A stretch of DNA of 64,000 bases from an uncultured Prevotellaceae bacterium (GTDB taxonomy: Bacteria > Bacteroidota > Bacteroidia > Bacteroidales > Bacteroidaceae). Below are positions 1 to 7,678 of this stretch, piece after piece. The notes under the pieces are model-generated. The model did no database searches, was not told the origin of the DNA, and saw only the letters and a list, made by a program, of their open reading frames with translations. The first letter of the stretch is position 1. Every line of letters begins with the position of its first letter. Where the stretch lies: contig ONLY01000002.1 in the NCBI GenBank assembly GCA_900318775.1, positions 1 through 64,000 of the forward strand, read 5' to 3'. A program made the position numbers and the translations under genes.

Positions 1-1189
1 AGACGGTTTCGCCGTCCTTCACCGTAACGGTAGGAGTCTTGGCATTGCCGTCATACACCAGCGAGGCGTTGGACAGCTCTATGCTGAAGGTCTGTGCGTC
101 GGCAGCCACGATGCTCCACAGAGTGGTGGCGCGGCCGTCGTAGTTCTGTGCGTCGTCCTTCGGCTCAATCACCACCTCGTAGTTGCCCACGTTTGTGGCC
201 TTGTTGCCGCTGATGGTGTAGGCCTCGGCGGGAACGGTCAGTTCGCCGGCCTTCACGCTTGTAATCACGGGCGACTGCTCCTGCTGGTTGTACACCAGGT
301 TCTGTGCCTGCAGCAGCACGTTGCTCAGCGCAGCCTTGTAGATGGCCACGTTGATGAATGCGGGGGCCACGTCGTTGTGGTTGGCATCGGCCACCACCTT
401 GTAGAATACGGTGTATGAGCCTGCGTTCGTGCCTTGTGGCAGTTCCTTGGCATAGGTCGTGCCGTCCAGCGAGTACTGCATCTCGCCGCCCTCGGCCTGT
501 CCGGCGCTGATGAGCGTCTGCGCCTGTGTGTTGTAGGTCAGGTTCTCAAGGGCTGTGGGAGCCGTTGGGTTGATGTCGGCCTTATTGATGGTGAAGGTTC
601 TCACCACCTGTCCGTCGTACAGTCCTTTACCGATGATGGTAGCCTTGCCGGTGCCGGCGTTCACGTTGTTCTCATAGCTCACGCTGAAGTGCGTGTCCTT
701 CGTCAGATTGGTCTCACCGTCCTTCACAGTCACGGTGGGTGTCAGCGCCTGTCCTGAGTAGGTCACGGCACTGATGTTGGAGATGTTGATGTCGGTATGA
801 GTCAGCAGCTTACGGTAGTTCACAGAGATTTCCGCATTGGCGCGCTTCATCTCAAACGTGTAAGTGTTTTGCTGGCCAGTCACGGGTTCCAGATCGAAAT
901 CCTTCAGCAGGTCCGCGTTGGTCTGTGCAGCCTTGCGCTTGGGGGCCTTCGTGGCTTCACCGCTGGCATACCACAAGCCCTGGATGCCTCCCATGCTCCA
1001 TCCCGTTTCTGGTGTAATCTTTACGGTGACGGTCTGCCCCTCGTCGGCATACGTCGTCTCTACCTCGTTCACATAGAACTTCACGGTGCCGTGGTCGTTC
1101 GTGCCCACGGTGAGCTCGTAGCCCGAGAGTTTGGCGCTCGCGGTCATCGCCACGAGAGCCATTGCTAATATCGAAAATATCTTTTTCAT
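1..1189 (-). CDS. secreted MBG/Ig-like repeat protein, C-terminus outside window
   Basis: Partial gene. The start is ATG at 1189 and the frame is open to the left edge (about 396 codons seen). Residues 1-19 (MKKIFSILAMALVAMTASA) form a signal peptide. Residues ~20-130 are a beta-rich domain ending in a KRANAEISVNYRK-type motif. From ~135 on there are MBG-like repeats (PF18657-type), recognisable by recurring VTYSGQALTPTVTVKDGET and VYDGNAKTPTVTVKDGET segments, each followed by a GKATIIGKGLYDG-like turn. Such repeats form extended stalks on Bacteroidetes surface proteins. It is the last of a leftward series of secreted proteins. No catalytic domain is visible in this part, so the function is unknown. 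Confidence 0.85.
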   Translation of the reverse strand, partial: MKKIFSILAMALVAMTASAKLSGYELTVGTNDHGTVKFYVNEVETTYADEGQTVTVKITPETGWSMGGIQGLWYASGEATKAPKRKAAQTNADLLKDFDLEPVTGQQNTYTFEMKRANAEISVNYRKLLTHTDINISNISAVTYSGQALTPTVTVKDGETNLTKDTHFSVSYENNVNAGTGKATIIGKGLYDGQVVRTFTINKADINPTAPTALENLTYNTQAQTLISAGQAEGGEMQYSLDGTTYAKELPQGTNAGSYTVFYKVVADANHNDVAPAFINVAIYKAALSNVLLQAQNLVYNQQEQSPVITSVKAGELTVPAEAYTISGNKATNVGNYEVVIEPKDDAQNYDGRATTLWSIVAADAQTFSIELSNASLVYDGNAKTPTVTVKDGETV

Positions 1190-1221
1190 AGATGATATGG
1201 TTTTTTTGTTATTGTCTTTTT

Positions 1222-1336
1222 GGGGAATACAAGAATACAGGAATACAGGAATACGAGACGTCACTTTTGTCTTGTCTCCTCGTCTTCTTTTTTTCTTTGG
1301 AATACAAGAATACAGGAATACGAGAATACAAGACGT
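1222..1336. repeat. GAATACAG octamer repeats, two copies
   Basis: Two short arrays of an 8-bp unit (consensus GAATACAG) lie at 1222-1261 and 1299-1336. Each is about four to five units long and ends in GAGACGT or AAGACGT. Between them is a CTTGTCTCCTCGTCTTC-like pyrimidine-rich spacer. The same arrays recur at 1737-1780, 1885-1928 and 5218-5260. Here they fill the gap between the MBG protein gene and the four-helix-bundle gene. The stop codon of the latter lies directly inside the end of the second array. Confidence 0.85.
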
Positions 1337-1725
1337 TAGATTTGCTCGTCAGTGATTCCCTTGTTGGCCTTGATGGCCTCAATGTAGGAATGGAGCGTGA
1401 TGGCAGCGTCCTCTATCTTCTGCCACATGTCATTGGCCACCTCCTTGGAGTAGTAGCCGACGTCGTGGCTGAGGATGATGTAGTAGCGGCATTCTTCGAG
1501 CGAGCCTTGGGCAATGTTGAAGAAGCGGAGCTTGTCGGCCTTCGACACCTTCTTATATCCCTCGGCGATGTTCGCTGCGATGCTTACGGCAGCCCGTTGG
1601 AACTGTGGCACCAATGCGAACTTCTCGTCCTCGGGGAAGTGCTTCTTCGTAGTGTAGAAAGCCAGCACAAACGCATGAGCCTTCTGCCAAGCTACCACTT
1701 CTCTGAATGATTTGCTGTTTGCCAT
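1336..1725 (-). CDS. four-helix-bundle protein (S23/23S rRNA intervening-sequence type)
   Basis: 129 aa, starting at MANSKSFREVVAWQKA (ATG 1725). The open frame extends further upstream, but only through repeat DNA. The hallmark SIAANIAEGYKKVSKADKL and FNIAQGSLEECRYYII segments identify the four-helix-bundle family (TIGR02436), which includes the proteins encoded in 23S rRNA intervening sequences and is related to DGR Avd. Family members probably bind nucleic acid, but the cellular role of stand-alone copies is unsettled. No reverse transcriptase or rRNA is near, so a DGR or rRNA IVS is not supported. The gene is bracketed by GAATAC arrays on both sides, which suggests it moved as a unit with them. 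Confidence 0.85.
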   Translation of the reverse strand: MANSKSFREVVAWQKAHAFVLAFYTTKKHFPEDEKFALVPQFQRAAVSIAANIAEGYKKVSKADKLRFFNIAQGSLEECRYYIILSHDVGYYSKEVANDMWQKIEDAAITLHSYIEAIKANKGITDEQI

Positions 1726-2043
1726 AATGTTTTGTTTAGGGGAATACAAGAATACGGGAATACAGGAATACGAGACGTTAGTTCTGCTGGCAGGAATCGC
1801 AATGCCTTCCGCGCACAAAAACATTCGTCTTGTCTTCTTGTTTTCTTGTCTTCTTGTTATTCCATCATTCTGTCTTCTTTTTTTGGGGGGAATACAAGAA
1901 TACGGGAATACAGGAATATGAGACGTTAGTTCTGCTGGCAGGAATCGCAATGCCTTCCGCGCACAAAAACATTCGTCTTGTCTTCTTGTTTTCTTGTCTT
2001 CTTGTATTCCATCATTCTGTCTTCTTGTTTTCTTGTATTCAAC
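1726..2043. repeat. 148-bp tandem duplication with GAATAC array and CTTGT-rich tract
   Basis: This 318-bp stretch has no gene. A unit of about 148 bp starts at 1743 and is repeated from 1891. Each copy has a GAATAC array, GAGACGTTAGTTCTGCTGGC, a stretch ending CGCGCACAAAAACATTCG, then a CTTGTCTTCTTGTTTTC pyrimidine tract. Only a few differences separate the copies (for example C/T at the array end), so the duplication is recent or is being homogenised. Confidence 0.85.
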
Positions 2044-3714
2044 TTATCTCATCACCTTCTTTCCGTTCTTGATGAATACACCCTTCGTTGTAGGCTCGCC
2101 GTCCAGCTTGCGTCCGTTCAGGTCGTACCAAGTGTCATCGGTAGGCTTGTCATTTTTAATTTCATCCAGTTCTGTCGTGCCTTCCTCGAAGACGATGCTG
2201 ATGCTGCGTTGCTTAGCGTTGTTGAAGGTCTCGAAGCTCAGCCATGCCTTGTTAGCGGCTACAGGGATATCGTTCTTCACGAAGACGAACTGCTTGCCGT
2301 TCAGGGCGTAGTTGGTCAGGTTGTCAGAGCTGCCCGCGATGGTTGCTGCCTCCAAGGTACCGATGAACTCAGGCACAACAGTGATGGCCAGGTCGGGTTC
2401 GTTGCAGGGGATGAGGAGGATGACCTTCGTCTCATCGCTGTTGTTATAGACGAGCATTGGAGTGTTGCTTGGCATGGTGTCGCTCTTGTCGCTCAGCACG
2501 GCCTTGTCGCCGTTTACGCTGCTGATTGTGTAAAGCTCAGCTGCCTCGTCCTCTACGCGCAGGGGCTCGTCCTTGTAGTAGGTGATGAATTCCTTGGCAG
2601 GCACGGTGACCTCGTAGCCCTGGAAGAGCTTGAAGGTGTTGGAGAGGGCGGTCTCGCCGTCGTAGTCGCTGTCGTCCTGGGCGAAGGCCTTGAGGGCGTA
2701 GAGGCCGGGGGCGAAGTCGAAGTCGATGAGCTTGACGCCGTCGCCTTCGGGCTGGAGTGTCTGCTCGTCGAGCTTATAGATGCGGCAGAAGTAGTCCTCA
2801 TCCAGTGTGAGGGTTTTCTGCTCGATGCCGTCGTTCACGGCTACGAGTGCCAGCACTTGCATCATGTTCAGGTCGGCGGGCTCATAGCCTTCGCCCTGCT
2901 GTGCCTTCTTCACGCGGTAGCGCAGGCCGTTGGTGCCGTCGCCCATGGTGGCGGTCATCTGCACGCTCATGTCGCGCACCAGCTCGTAGTTCACGTCCAC
3001 GTCGCTGGTCGGCATCTCGAACGATGCCTCGGTGAAGGTTCCGCCTTCCTCAGCGGCGTTGGTGGTCACCTTGATGGGGGCTGGTAAGACGGTGACAGTG
3101 ATTGTTTTATCTTCTTCGGCAGCTTCATAATTTTTATTGCCTGCGAATGAAAGTGTAATTGTTGCAGTGCCTGCAGCCTGAGCTTGAATAATATATGTAT
3201 CATGACTATATTCCTTTTTGGTTATAGAAGCAACAGAAGCGTCACTTGATGAATAGCTTAATCCGTCTGCTCCATCAGGAGCCACATAAACATCAAGTTC
3301 AGTACTTTCACCTACACCCATATTAATTGAAGTAGAGCCATAATAAGCGATAGAAGTATACGCTTTGTCTATTGTAAAATCTCCTTTCTTGTTAACGGAA
3401 CCGCCTCCTTCTGGAGAAAACACGGCAGAATAGGTATGATCTCCCGCATCTAAAGCGTCAATTAAACCAAAAACCGTGTTATCATTAACATCGAAACTGC
3501 CCTTTGATACACCATCGACGGATAGGTTGAGCGTACCTTTAATTTCTGCTGCCATAGGATCCATCGGCATAATCATACAACGAAAATGTGTTTCATAAGG
3601 ATGATAATAAGATTCGAAGTTGACATCAATATAATAATCATCTTGTGCCCACGCTCCGCCGACTGCCGTGATGAGCAGTGCGAGCGTCATTAATATCTTT
3701 TTATATTGTATCAT
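2044..3714 (-). CDS. secreted Big_2-domain protein with T9SS-like C-terminal tail
   Basis: 556 aa. The signal peptide is residues 1-23 (ending AVGGAWA). A bacterial Ig-like domain (Big_2) occupies roughly 115-210, with YSSSDASVASITKK and AGTATITLSFAGNKNYEAAEE motifs. Beta-rich sequence follows. The C-terminus WYDLNGRKLDGEPTTKG...KNGKKVMR matches the Bacteroidetes tail (Por_Secre-like) found on proteins exported by type IX secretion or anchored at the surface. There are no enzyme motifs. The signal peptide is nearly the same as that of the gene at 5349-6404, so they are probably related by duplication. An adhesive or structural role is an inference. Confidence 0.85.
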   Translation of the reverse strand: MIQYKKILMTLALLITAVGGAWAQDDYYIDVNFESYYHPYETHFRCMIMPMDPMAAEIKGTLNLSVDGVSKGSFDVNDNTVFGLIDALDAGDHTYSAVFSPEGGGSVNKKGDFTIDKAYTSIAYYGSTSINMGVGESTELDVYVAPDGADGLSYSSSDASVASITKKEYSHDTYIIQAQAAGTATITLSFAGNKNYEAAEEDKTITVTVLPAPIKVTTNAAEEGGTFTEASFEMPTSDVDVNYELVRDMSVQMTATMGDGTNGLRYRVKKAQQGEGYEPADLNMMQVLALVAVNDGIEQKTLTLDEDYFCRIYKLDEQTLQPEGDGVKLIDFDFAPGLYALKAFAQDDSDYDGETALSNTFKLFQGYEVTVPAKEFITYYKDEPLRVEDEAAELYTISSVNGDKAVLSDKSDTMPSNTPMLVYNNSDETKVILLIPCNEPDLAITVVPEFIGTLEAATIAGSSDNLTNYALNGKQFVFVKNDIPVAANKAWLSFETFNNAKQRSISIVFEEGTTELDEIKNDKPTDDTWYDLNGRKLDGEPTTKGVFIKNGKKVMR

Positions 3715-3734
3715 AATTGTATTCTTTTTATGTT

Positions 3735-3766
3735 ATACCTTTTATATTATATACGCGCGAGAGGGG
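3735..3766. repeat. 32-bp intergenic repeat, copy 1
   Basis: This is an ATACCTTTTATATTATATAC sequence followed by GCGCGAGAGGGG, abutting the stop codon of the ubiquitin-fusion gene (3767). An essentially identical copy ends just after the stop of the next gene upstream (5312-5343). On the minus strand it sits between the stop of one gene and the start of the next, so it may be a processing site, promoter or weak terminator. No clear TAnnTTTG box was seen in it. Confidence 0.75.
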
Positions 3767-5179
3767 TTAGAACGCGAGGCAGGCGCGAACTTTATAGGAA
3801 TCACTTTTAAATTCCTGGCTCGTACTGCCATCGTAGTATTCGATGTATTGCGCGTAATCAGCGCTGCTTTCATCTGAAAGCCAATAGTGGTCATCGCTCA
3901 TGTTTGTGCCGCCTACAGCGCTGAAACCGTTGCGAAGTGCAGCGTAGTTGCCAGCAGCGTTAATCATCAGGTTCATTTCCGACTTGCTTGCAAGCTTCCA
4001 TGTGGCACCTGTTACGGCCGGCGTGTGGGCGGCGCAGGTTGTCAGGGCCGTGTTCCAGTCCATATCGCCTTCATCGCTGAGTGCCAGCGCCAGTCCGTGG
4101 CCTTCATTTACATAGCAAATCATGGCTACGGCGTTACCTGTAGCTACAGCTTCGGCAGCGTCCTTGTTGGCGTAGATTTTGCCGTCGGCACCAATCACCT
4201 TGCCAAGGTCCTCGGTAGTGGCATTAGCGAGGGGCTTGCCCGCCTCCTTCTCCTTCACCTCCACCTTGCGGAACTTGTAGCCGGGCTTGGCCTCGAGCTT
4301 CACCTCGCTGCCCATCTTGACGCCCTTGAGCTTACCCTCGGTGACGGTGGCGGCTGTGCCACCTACAGTAACGGTGGCCTTGCCGGCCTGGATGGTGTTG
4401 TCGTTGGCGGGGTTGAAGGTGATGTCGAACTTGTTGCTGAGCACGTTGACCGTGATAGGTGTGGTGCAGATTTCCGAGTCGTCGAAGGTGTTCTCGGCAG
4501 TGGCTTCCTGGCCCTCGGGGGTGTCGGCGCCCTGGATGTAGTACCATACATATACGGTCTGTGCGCCGTCGTAGCCTTCTGCGGTGGGCACGGTGGCGAG
4601 CCATCCGTTAGCCTGGGCAGCCTTTTCGGCGGTCATCTCGGCGTCGGTGGTGGCGAAGTACATCACCTGGCCCTGCGGTGTCTGTTCGTCGCTCATCAGG
4701 GCTACGGTACCGGCCTTGACGATGGCGTCGGTAGTTCCGGCGATGATGCCCTCAGCGGCTGTCGGCAGCTGATCCACATTCTCGACTTTGGCCCACTGAG
4801 CCACAGGAGCATAGATAGGATCAATCTCCACGTCATAGGCAGGCATGGTGAAGGTGCCGGTCTTCGTCTCGGCATTCCAAGTTACTTTAATGGTGCGTAA
4901 AACCAAATGGAGGGTTGACTCCTTTTGGATGTTATAGTCGTCCAGTGTCTTGTTGTCATCCAGTTCTTTGCCTGCAAAGATAAGACGCTGCATGTCGGTG
5001 GGTATCGACTCTTTGTCCTTGATCATTCCTTTCACTTTCAAGATGGTGTAGGTAGATTCAACGTCGAGCGTGATGGTCTTGCCCGTCAGCGTCTTGACTA
5101 ATATCTGCATGGCGCTTGCCGGTACCGCAACCAGCAGTAGCAGCACGAGCGTCATTATATATCTTGATATTGTTTTCAT
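3767..5179 (-). CDS. secreted ubiquitin-fusion protein
   Basis: 470 aa. The signal peptide is residues 1-23 (ending VAVPASA). The next residue is Met24, which starts a eukaryote-type ubiquitin sequence running ungapped to residue 95 (LHLVLR). Compared by hand with human ubiquitin, 54 of 72 positions are identical. Leu8, Ile44, His68 and Val70 of the hydrophobic patch are kept, as are Lys6, 11, 27, 33, 48 and 63; Lys29 is Met. Where ubiquitin has LRGG the chain reads TIKVTW and continues into other domains: a beta-rich region with [16 protein letters not shown] and [19 protein letters not shown] segments, then from ~330 a C-terminal FISUMP/DUF1566-like domain ([35 protein letters not shown]). 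No diglycine exists, so classical conjugation is not possible. The known bacterial parallel is the exported ubiquitin of Bacteroides fragilis (ubb), which is a stand-alone protein. Transfer from a eukaryote is the likely origin of the domain. Confidence 0.93.
   Translation of the reverse strand: MKTISRYIMTLVLLLLVAVPASAMQILVKTLTGKTITLDVESTYTILKVKGMIKDKESIPTDMQRLIFAGKELDDNKTLDDYNIQKESTLHLVLRTIKVTWNAETKTGTFTMPAYDVEIDPIYAPVAQWAKVENVDQLPTAAEGIIAGTTDAIVKAGTVALMSDEQTPQGQVMYFATTDAEMTAEKAAQANGWLATVPTAEGYDGAQTVYVWYYIQGADTPEGQEATAENTFDDSEICTTPITVNVLSNKFDITFNPANDNTIQAGKATVTVGGTAATVTEGKLKGVKMGSEVKLEAKPGYKFRKVEVKEKEAGKPLANATTEDLGKVIGADGKIYANKDAAEAVATGNAVAMICYVNEGHGLALALSDEGDMDWNTALTTCAAHTPAVTGATWKLASKSEMNLMINAAGNYAALRNGFSAVGGTNMSDDHYWLSDESSADYAQYIEYYDGSTSQEFKSDSYKVRACLAF
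4895..5110 (-). other. ubiquitin domain (residues 24-95 of the fusion protein)
   Basis: This marks the DNA encoding the ubiquitin fold, Met1 to Arg72 in ubiquitin numbering. Differences from the human sequence are at positions 4, 16, 19, 20, 21, 24, 25, 28, 29, 31, 35, 38, 40, 49, 51, 53, 54 and 57. Most are surface or conservative changes. The core segments [19 protein letters not shown] and [15 protein letters not shown] are intact. Confidence 0.93.
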
Positions 5180-5217
5180 ATATTGTATTGTTTTTATTGT
5201 TGATGTTCGATTGTTAT

Positions 5218-5343
5218 TGGGGAATACAAGAATACGGGAATACAGGAATACGAGACGTTACTTTTGTCTTGTCTCCTTGTCTTCTTGTCTTCTTGTTTTC
5301 TTTCATCTCCTATACCTTTTATATTATATACGCGCGAGAGGGG
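5218..5343. repeat. GAATACAG array and second copy of 32-bp repeat
   Basis: The gap upstream of the ubiquitin-fusion gene holds a GAATACAG array (5218-5260, again ending GAGACGTTA), a CTTGTCTCCTTGTCTTC tract, and the 32-bp element with GCGCGAGAGGGG (5312-5343). The order resembles the 1740-2040 region, so the same composite repeat was inserted at several gene boundaries. Confidence 0.8.
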
Positions 5344-5348
5344 AGCGT

Positions 5349-6404
5349 TCAGTTCGTCGGCTCAATGGTGAACACAAACTTGATGCCATTGCCATCACCA
5401 TAAATATCTCCGCTGAACGATACGCTGGAGGCATTGCCGGTCCAGGTCCTTTTATCAGAGTTGCCCGACCAGCCTGTGCCTGATACGTCACAAAACCCAT
5501 TAGTCGCTACTACTTCAATCTTGGTGAAGTTGCCGAGGGTGGTGGTAAATGTTCCGTTTTCCTCGAAATTCTTTTCGTCGAAGTCTATAGAGCCGGCAGT
5601 TATAGTGACACCGTCCTTACTGAAAGAATTTCCACTGCCGGTTATATCATCGTTGTTCCACGTTACGGTGATGGGGGGAGCCTTCTTCTCCACCTTGAAG
5701 CCGATGATTTTCTTCGTGCCGTTGTACTTGACGGTCATCGGGGTGCCCTCGGTGATGGTGTTGGCAGACTTGCCGTCGTTGCCGAACTGTACGCCTAAGT
5801 CGCCTGCGGTCACGGCGATGTTAGCCTTGTCGGCCAGTGCGTTCTTGCTGAGGAAGAGGTTGCTCTCGGCGAAGTACTCCACCTGCAGCTCGATGTTGCT
5901 GGCGGGCATCTTGTCGAGAATCCAGTTCTTGCCGTCCTGCGATGTCAGATCCCACTCGGTGGGCTCGGTGGCGGCGGACTTGTAGCCATAGACCTCAATC
6001 TTTTTTATGCCCTTACTCCACATATTGCCACCATCAATGGGTGTGCCATTTATTCTCGGTGTCTTATCCCCATCTGTGGTTTCTACTACAAAGGGAGCTT
6101 CGCTGTCTGTAGCTTTACGATCGGCGTCGTCATAGAATATACATTTGGTGATGGTGTATCCTTCGGCAGCGCTGACGGTTGCTATCCATCCGTATCCCCA
6201 CCAGCCCCAGTTAGCGAGGTATGCTGAGCTCCCATCTGCAGTATAACTGAATGAAACGGTTGCCACATTCGCCGTACTGTAGCTGGCTTGCTCTTTGGCT
6301 GTTGGTGTAATGGTGGTCAGCAGCGTTTCCTCCTGCGCCCACGCTCCGCCGACTGCCATGATGAGCAGTGCGAGCGTCATTGTTAGTTTTTTTAATGTTC
6401 TCAT
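5349..6404 (-). CDS. secreted protein of unknown function
   Basis: 351 aa. The signal peptide is residues 1-23 (ending AVGGAWA), nearly the same as in the gene at 2044-3714. The remainder is beta-rich: an N-terminal part with ANWGWWGYGWIATVSAAEGY, a central WDLTSQDGKNWILDKMPASN segment, and a C-terminal half with ITVTWNNDDITGSGNSFSK. There is no sorting tail and no catalytic motif. It sits directly upstream of the ubiquitin-fusion gene on the same strand and may share its transcript. It is probably a surface or periplasmic beta-sandwich protein; the family is not recognised. Confidence 0.8.
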   Translation of the reverse strand: MRTLKKLTMTLALLIMAVGGAWAQEETLLTTITPTAKEQASYSTANVATVSFSYTADGSSAYLANWGWWGYGWIATVSAAEGYTITKCIFYDDADRKATDSEAPFVVETTDGDKTPRINGTPIDGGNMWSKGIKKIEVYGYKSAATEPTEWDLTSQDGKNWILDKMPASNIELQVEYFAESNLFLSKNALADKANIAVTAGDLGVQFGNDGKSANTITEGTPMTVKYNGTKKIIGFKVEKKAPPITVTWNNDDITGSGNSFSKDGVTITAGSIDFDEKNFEENGTFTTTLGNFTKIEVVATNGFCDVSGTGWSGNSDKRTWTGNASSVSFSGDIYGDGNGIKFVFTIEPTN

Positions 6405-6418
6405 AATATTATTTCTTA

Positions 6419-6464
6419 CAATTTTTTTGATTCAATTTTTTTATAATTTTGAGCGAAGCGACCC
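6419..6464. repeat. AT-rich repeat ending GAGCGAAGCGACC
   Basis: Two runs of ATTTTTTTGATTCAATTTTT type are followed by TATAATTTTGAGCGAAGCGACC. The same element, inverted or direct, recurs at 9500-9556, 9582-9634 and 9650-9704. It lies between the stop of the DUF6261-like gene and the start of the next secreted protein. Confidence 0.75.
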
Positions 6465-6471
6465 TTGCGCC

Positions 6472-7374
6472 TTATCCTTCGTCGCCGCCGCCGCCGCCGG
6501 GGGTTATCGTGCCCGTTCCGCCGCCGCCGGTGTTGCCGCCGGTGCCCGGAGTGTCTGTGCCCGGAGTGTCAGTGCCTGGAGTGTCGGTGCCTGGAGTGTC
6601 GGTGCCGGAGCCGCCGCTGCCGGAACCGCCGTCTGCTGCGCTGCCGCTGCCTGCGAAGACCACTTTTTCGTAGTAGTTCACGTCCTCAATCATCTGTTGC
6701 AGCAGGGTGTTGTAGCGCTGCTGTTCGTCGGTCAGGGCGTAGGCATTGGCAATCATGAGCAGGTGGGCGTACTCGTTGTCGGTAGCCCGGCGCAGGTTGA
6801 TCATCTTCTCCTGCGAGGCTGCTGCACGGTCGGCATTGCGCTGGTCGATGAAGGCGCGGCACTGCTCGTTGGCCTCCTTCAGTGCGGTGTAGAACACGGT
6901 GGCGCCGACGGCTGCTATGGCCTGCTGGGCGGTGCTGTCGGCATCTACGGCCTGGCAGAACTGCAGCGTCCTGGAGCCTTGCAGCTCGTAGTTGTCGTTG
7001 ACGTTCAGCTTAAAATGGCGCATCATGTCAATCACCTTCTTTCCGGCCTGCTGCTTGGCGGCATCGCTGGGGTTCATGGCATAGGCCTCGGCCATGGCGC
7101 GCAGCGACGAGGTGTTGTTGTCGCGCTTCACGTCCCATTCCTTGATGGTGCCCGTCAGCTCGCTGGTCGTGGTGAGCTTGAAGAAGTTGTCCTCGGCGGC
7201 AACAGCGTTGTTGAAGCATGTCAGCTGCCCTTGCAGCAGCGTCGGGAATGTGCCGAAAGAGGTTGCAAAGCTGTCGAAACGGCCTTTCACACGCAGATAG
7301 AAGTTCACGTGGTAATCGTTACCTTTTTCCCTTATATTGTAGTAGGGTTTTGCTTGTAAAGTGTTAGATAGCAT
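6472..7374 (-). CDS. DUF6261-like helical protein with glycine/TPGTD tail
   Basis: 300 aa from the ATG at 7374 (MLSNTLQAKPYYNIREKG). The frame stays open another 264 bp upstream, but only through the palindromic repeat array, so the internal ATG is preferred. The body is helical (QQAGKKVIDMMRHFKLNV, NLRRATDNEYAHLLMIANAY) and resembles DUF6261-type proteins of Bacteroidales. The C-terminus has four TPGTD units encoded by imperfect 15-bp repeats (about 6542-6605), then a glycine-rich end. There is no signal peptide, unlike its neighbours. Function is unknown. Confidence 0.75.
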   Translation of the reverse strand: MLSNTLQAKPYYNIREKGNDYHVNFYLRVKGRFDSFATSFGTFPTLLQGQLTCFNNAVAAEDNFFKLTTTSELTGTIKEWDVKRDNNTSSLRAMAEAYAMNPSDAAKQQAGKKVIDMMRHFKLNVNDNYELQGSRTLQFCQAVDADSTAQQAIAAVGATVFYTALKEANEQCRAFIDQRNADRAAASQEKMINLRRATDNEYAHLLMIANAYALTDEQQRYNTLLQQMIEDVNYYEKVVFAGSGSAADGGSGSGGSGTDTPGTDTPGTDTPGTDTPGTGGNTGGGGTGTITPGGGGGDEG

Positions 7375-7678
7375 ATCCTTATTATTTTTTAGTTTGTTAT
7401 TTATTTCTTTTTTTTCGACCACTCGGCGCACCGAGTAGTCAGAAAACGACTTTGTGGCCATCACTCGGTGCACCGAGTGGTCGTGCCAACGACTTTTTTG
7501 CGGGTACTCGGCGCACCGAGTGGTCGTGCCAACGACTTTTTTGCGGGTACTCGGCTTACCGAGTGGTCGTGCCAACGACTTTTTTGCGGTACTCGGCGCA
7601 CCGAGTGGTCCTTTTCCCCTTCTCGCCCTGCGATGCAATGACGATATGACGGATCAGAGTCCCCAGGGTGCGAGCGGG
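7375..7678. repeat. array of five palindromic 42-43 bp repeats
   Basis: This gap has no gene. Five units start at 7421, 7463, 7506, 7549 and 7591. Each begins with a palindrome of the ACTCGG-NNNN-CCGAGT type; the second is an 18-bp perfect palindrome, CACTCGGTGCACCGAGTG. Units 2-4 also carry GTCGTGCCAACGAC, a second small stem, followed by six T on the plus strand. On the minus strand the array is the upstream or leader region of the DUF6261-like gene. It could be a multi-site operator or a string of hairpins. Confidence 0.85.

Noticed and set aside
1336-1725. Diversity-generating retroelement or rRNA intervening sequence
   Set aside because: Only the four-helix-bundle gene is present; there is no reverse transcriptase, template/variable repeat pair or rRNA.
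2553-2801. Ser/Thr/Pro-rich antisense frames in the secreted-protein genes (also at 4332-4604, 7792-8052)
   Set aside because: These are reading-frame shadows of the biased codon use in the sense genes.
7421-7610. CRISPR-like array
   Set aside because: Units are repeated over their whole length; there are no unique spacers and no cas genes.
7375-7638. N-terminal extension of the DUF6261-like protein
   Set aside because: It would translate only the palindromic repeats; an internal ATG at 7374 gives a normal start.
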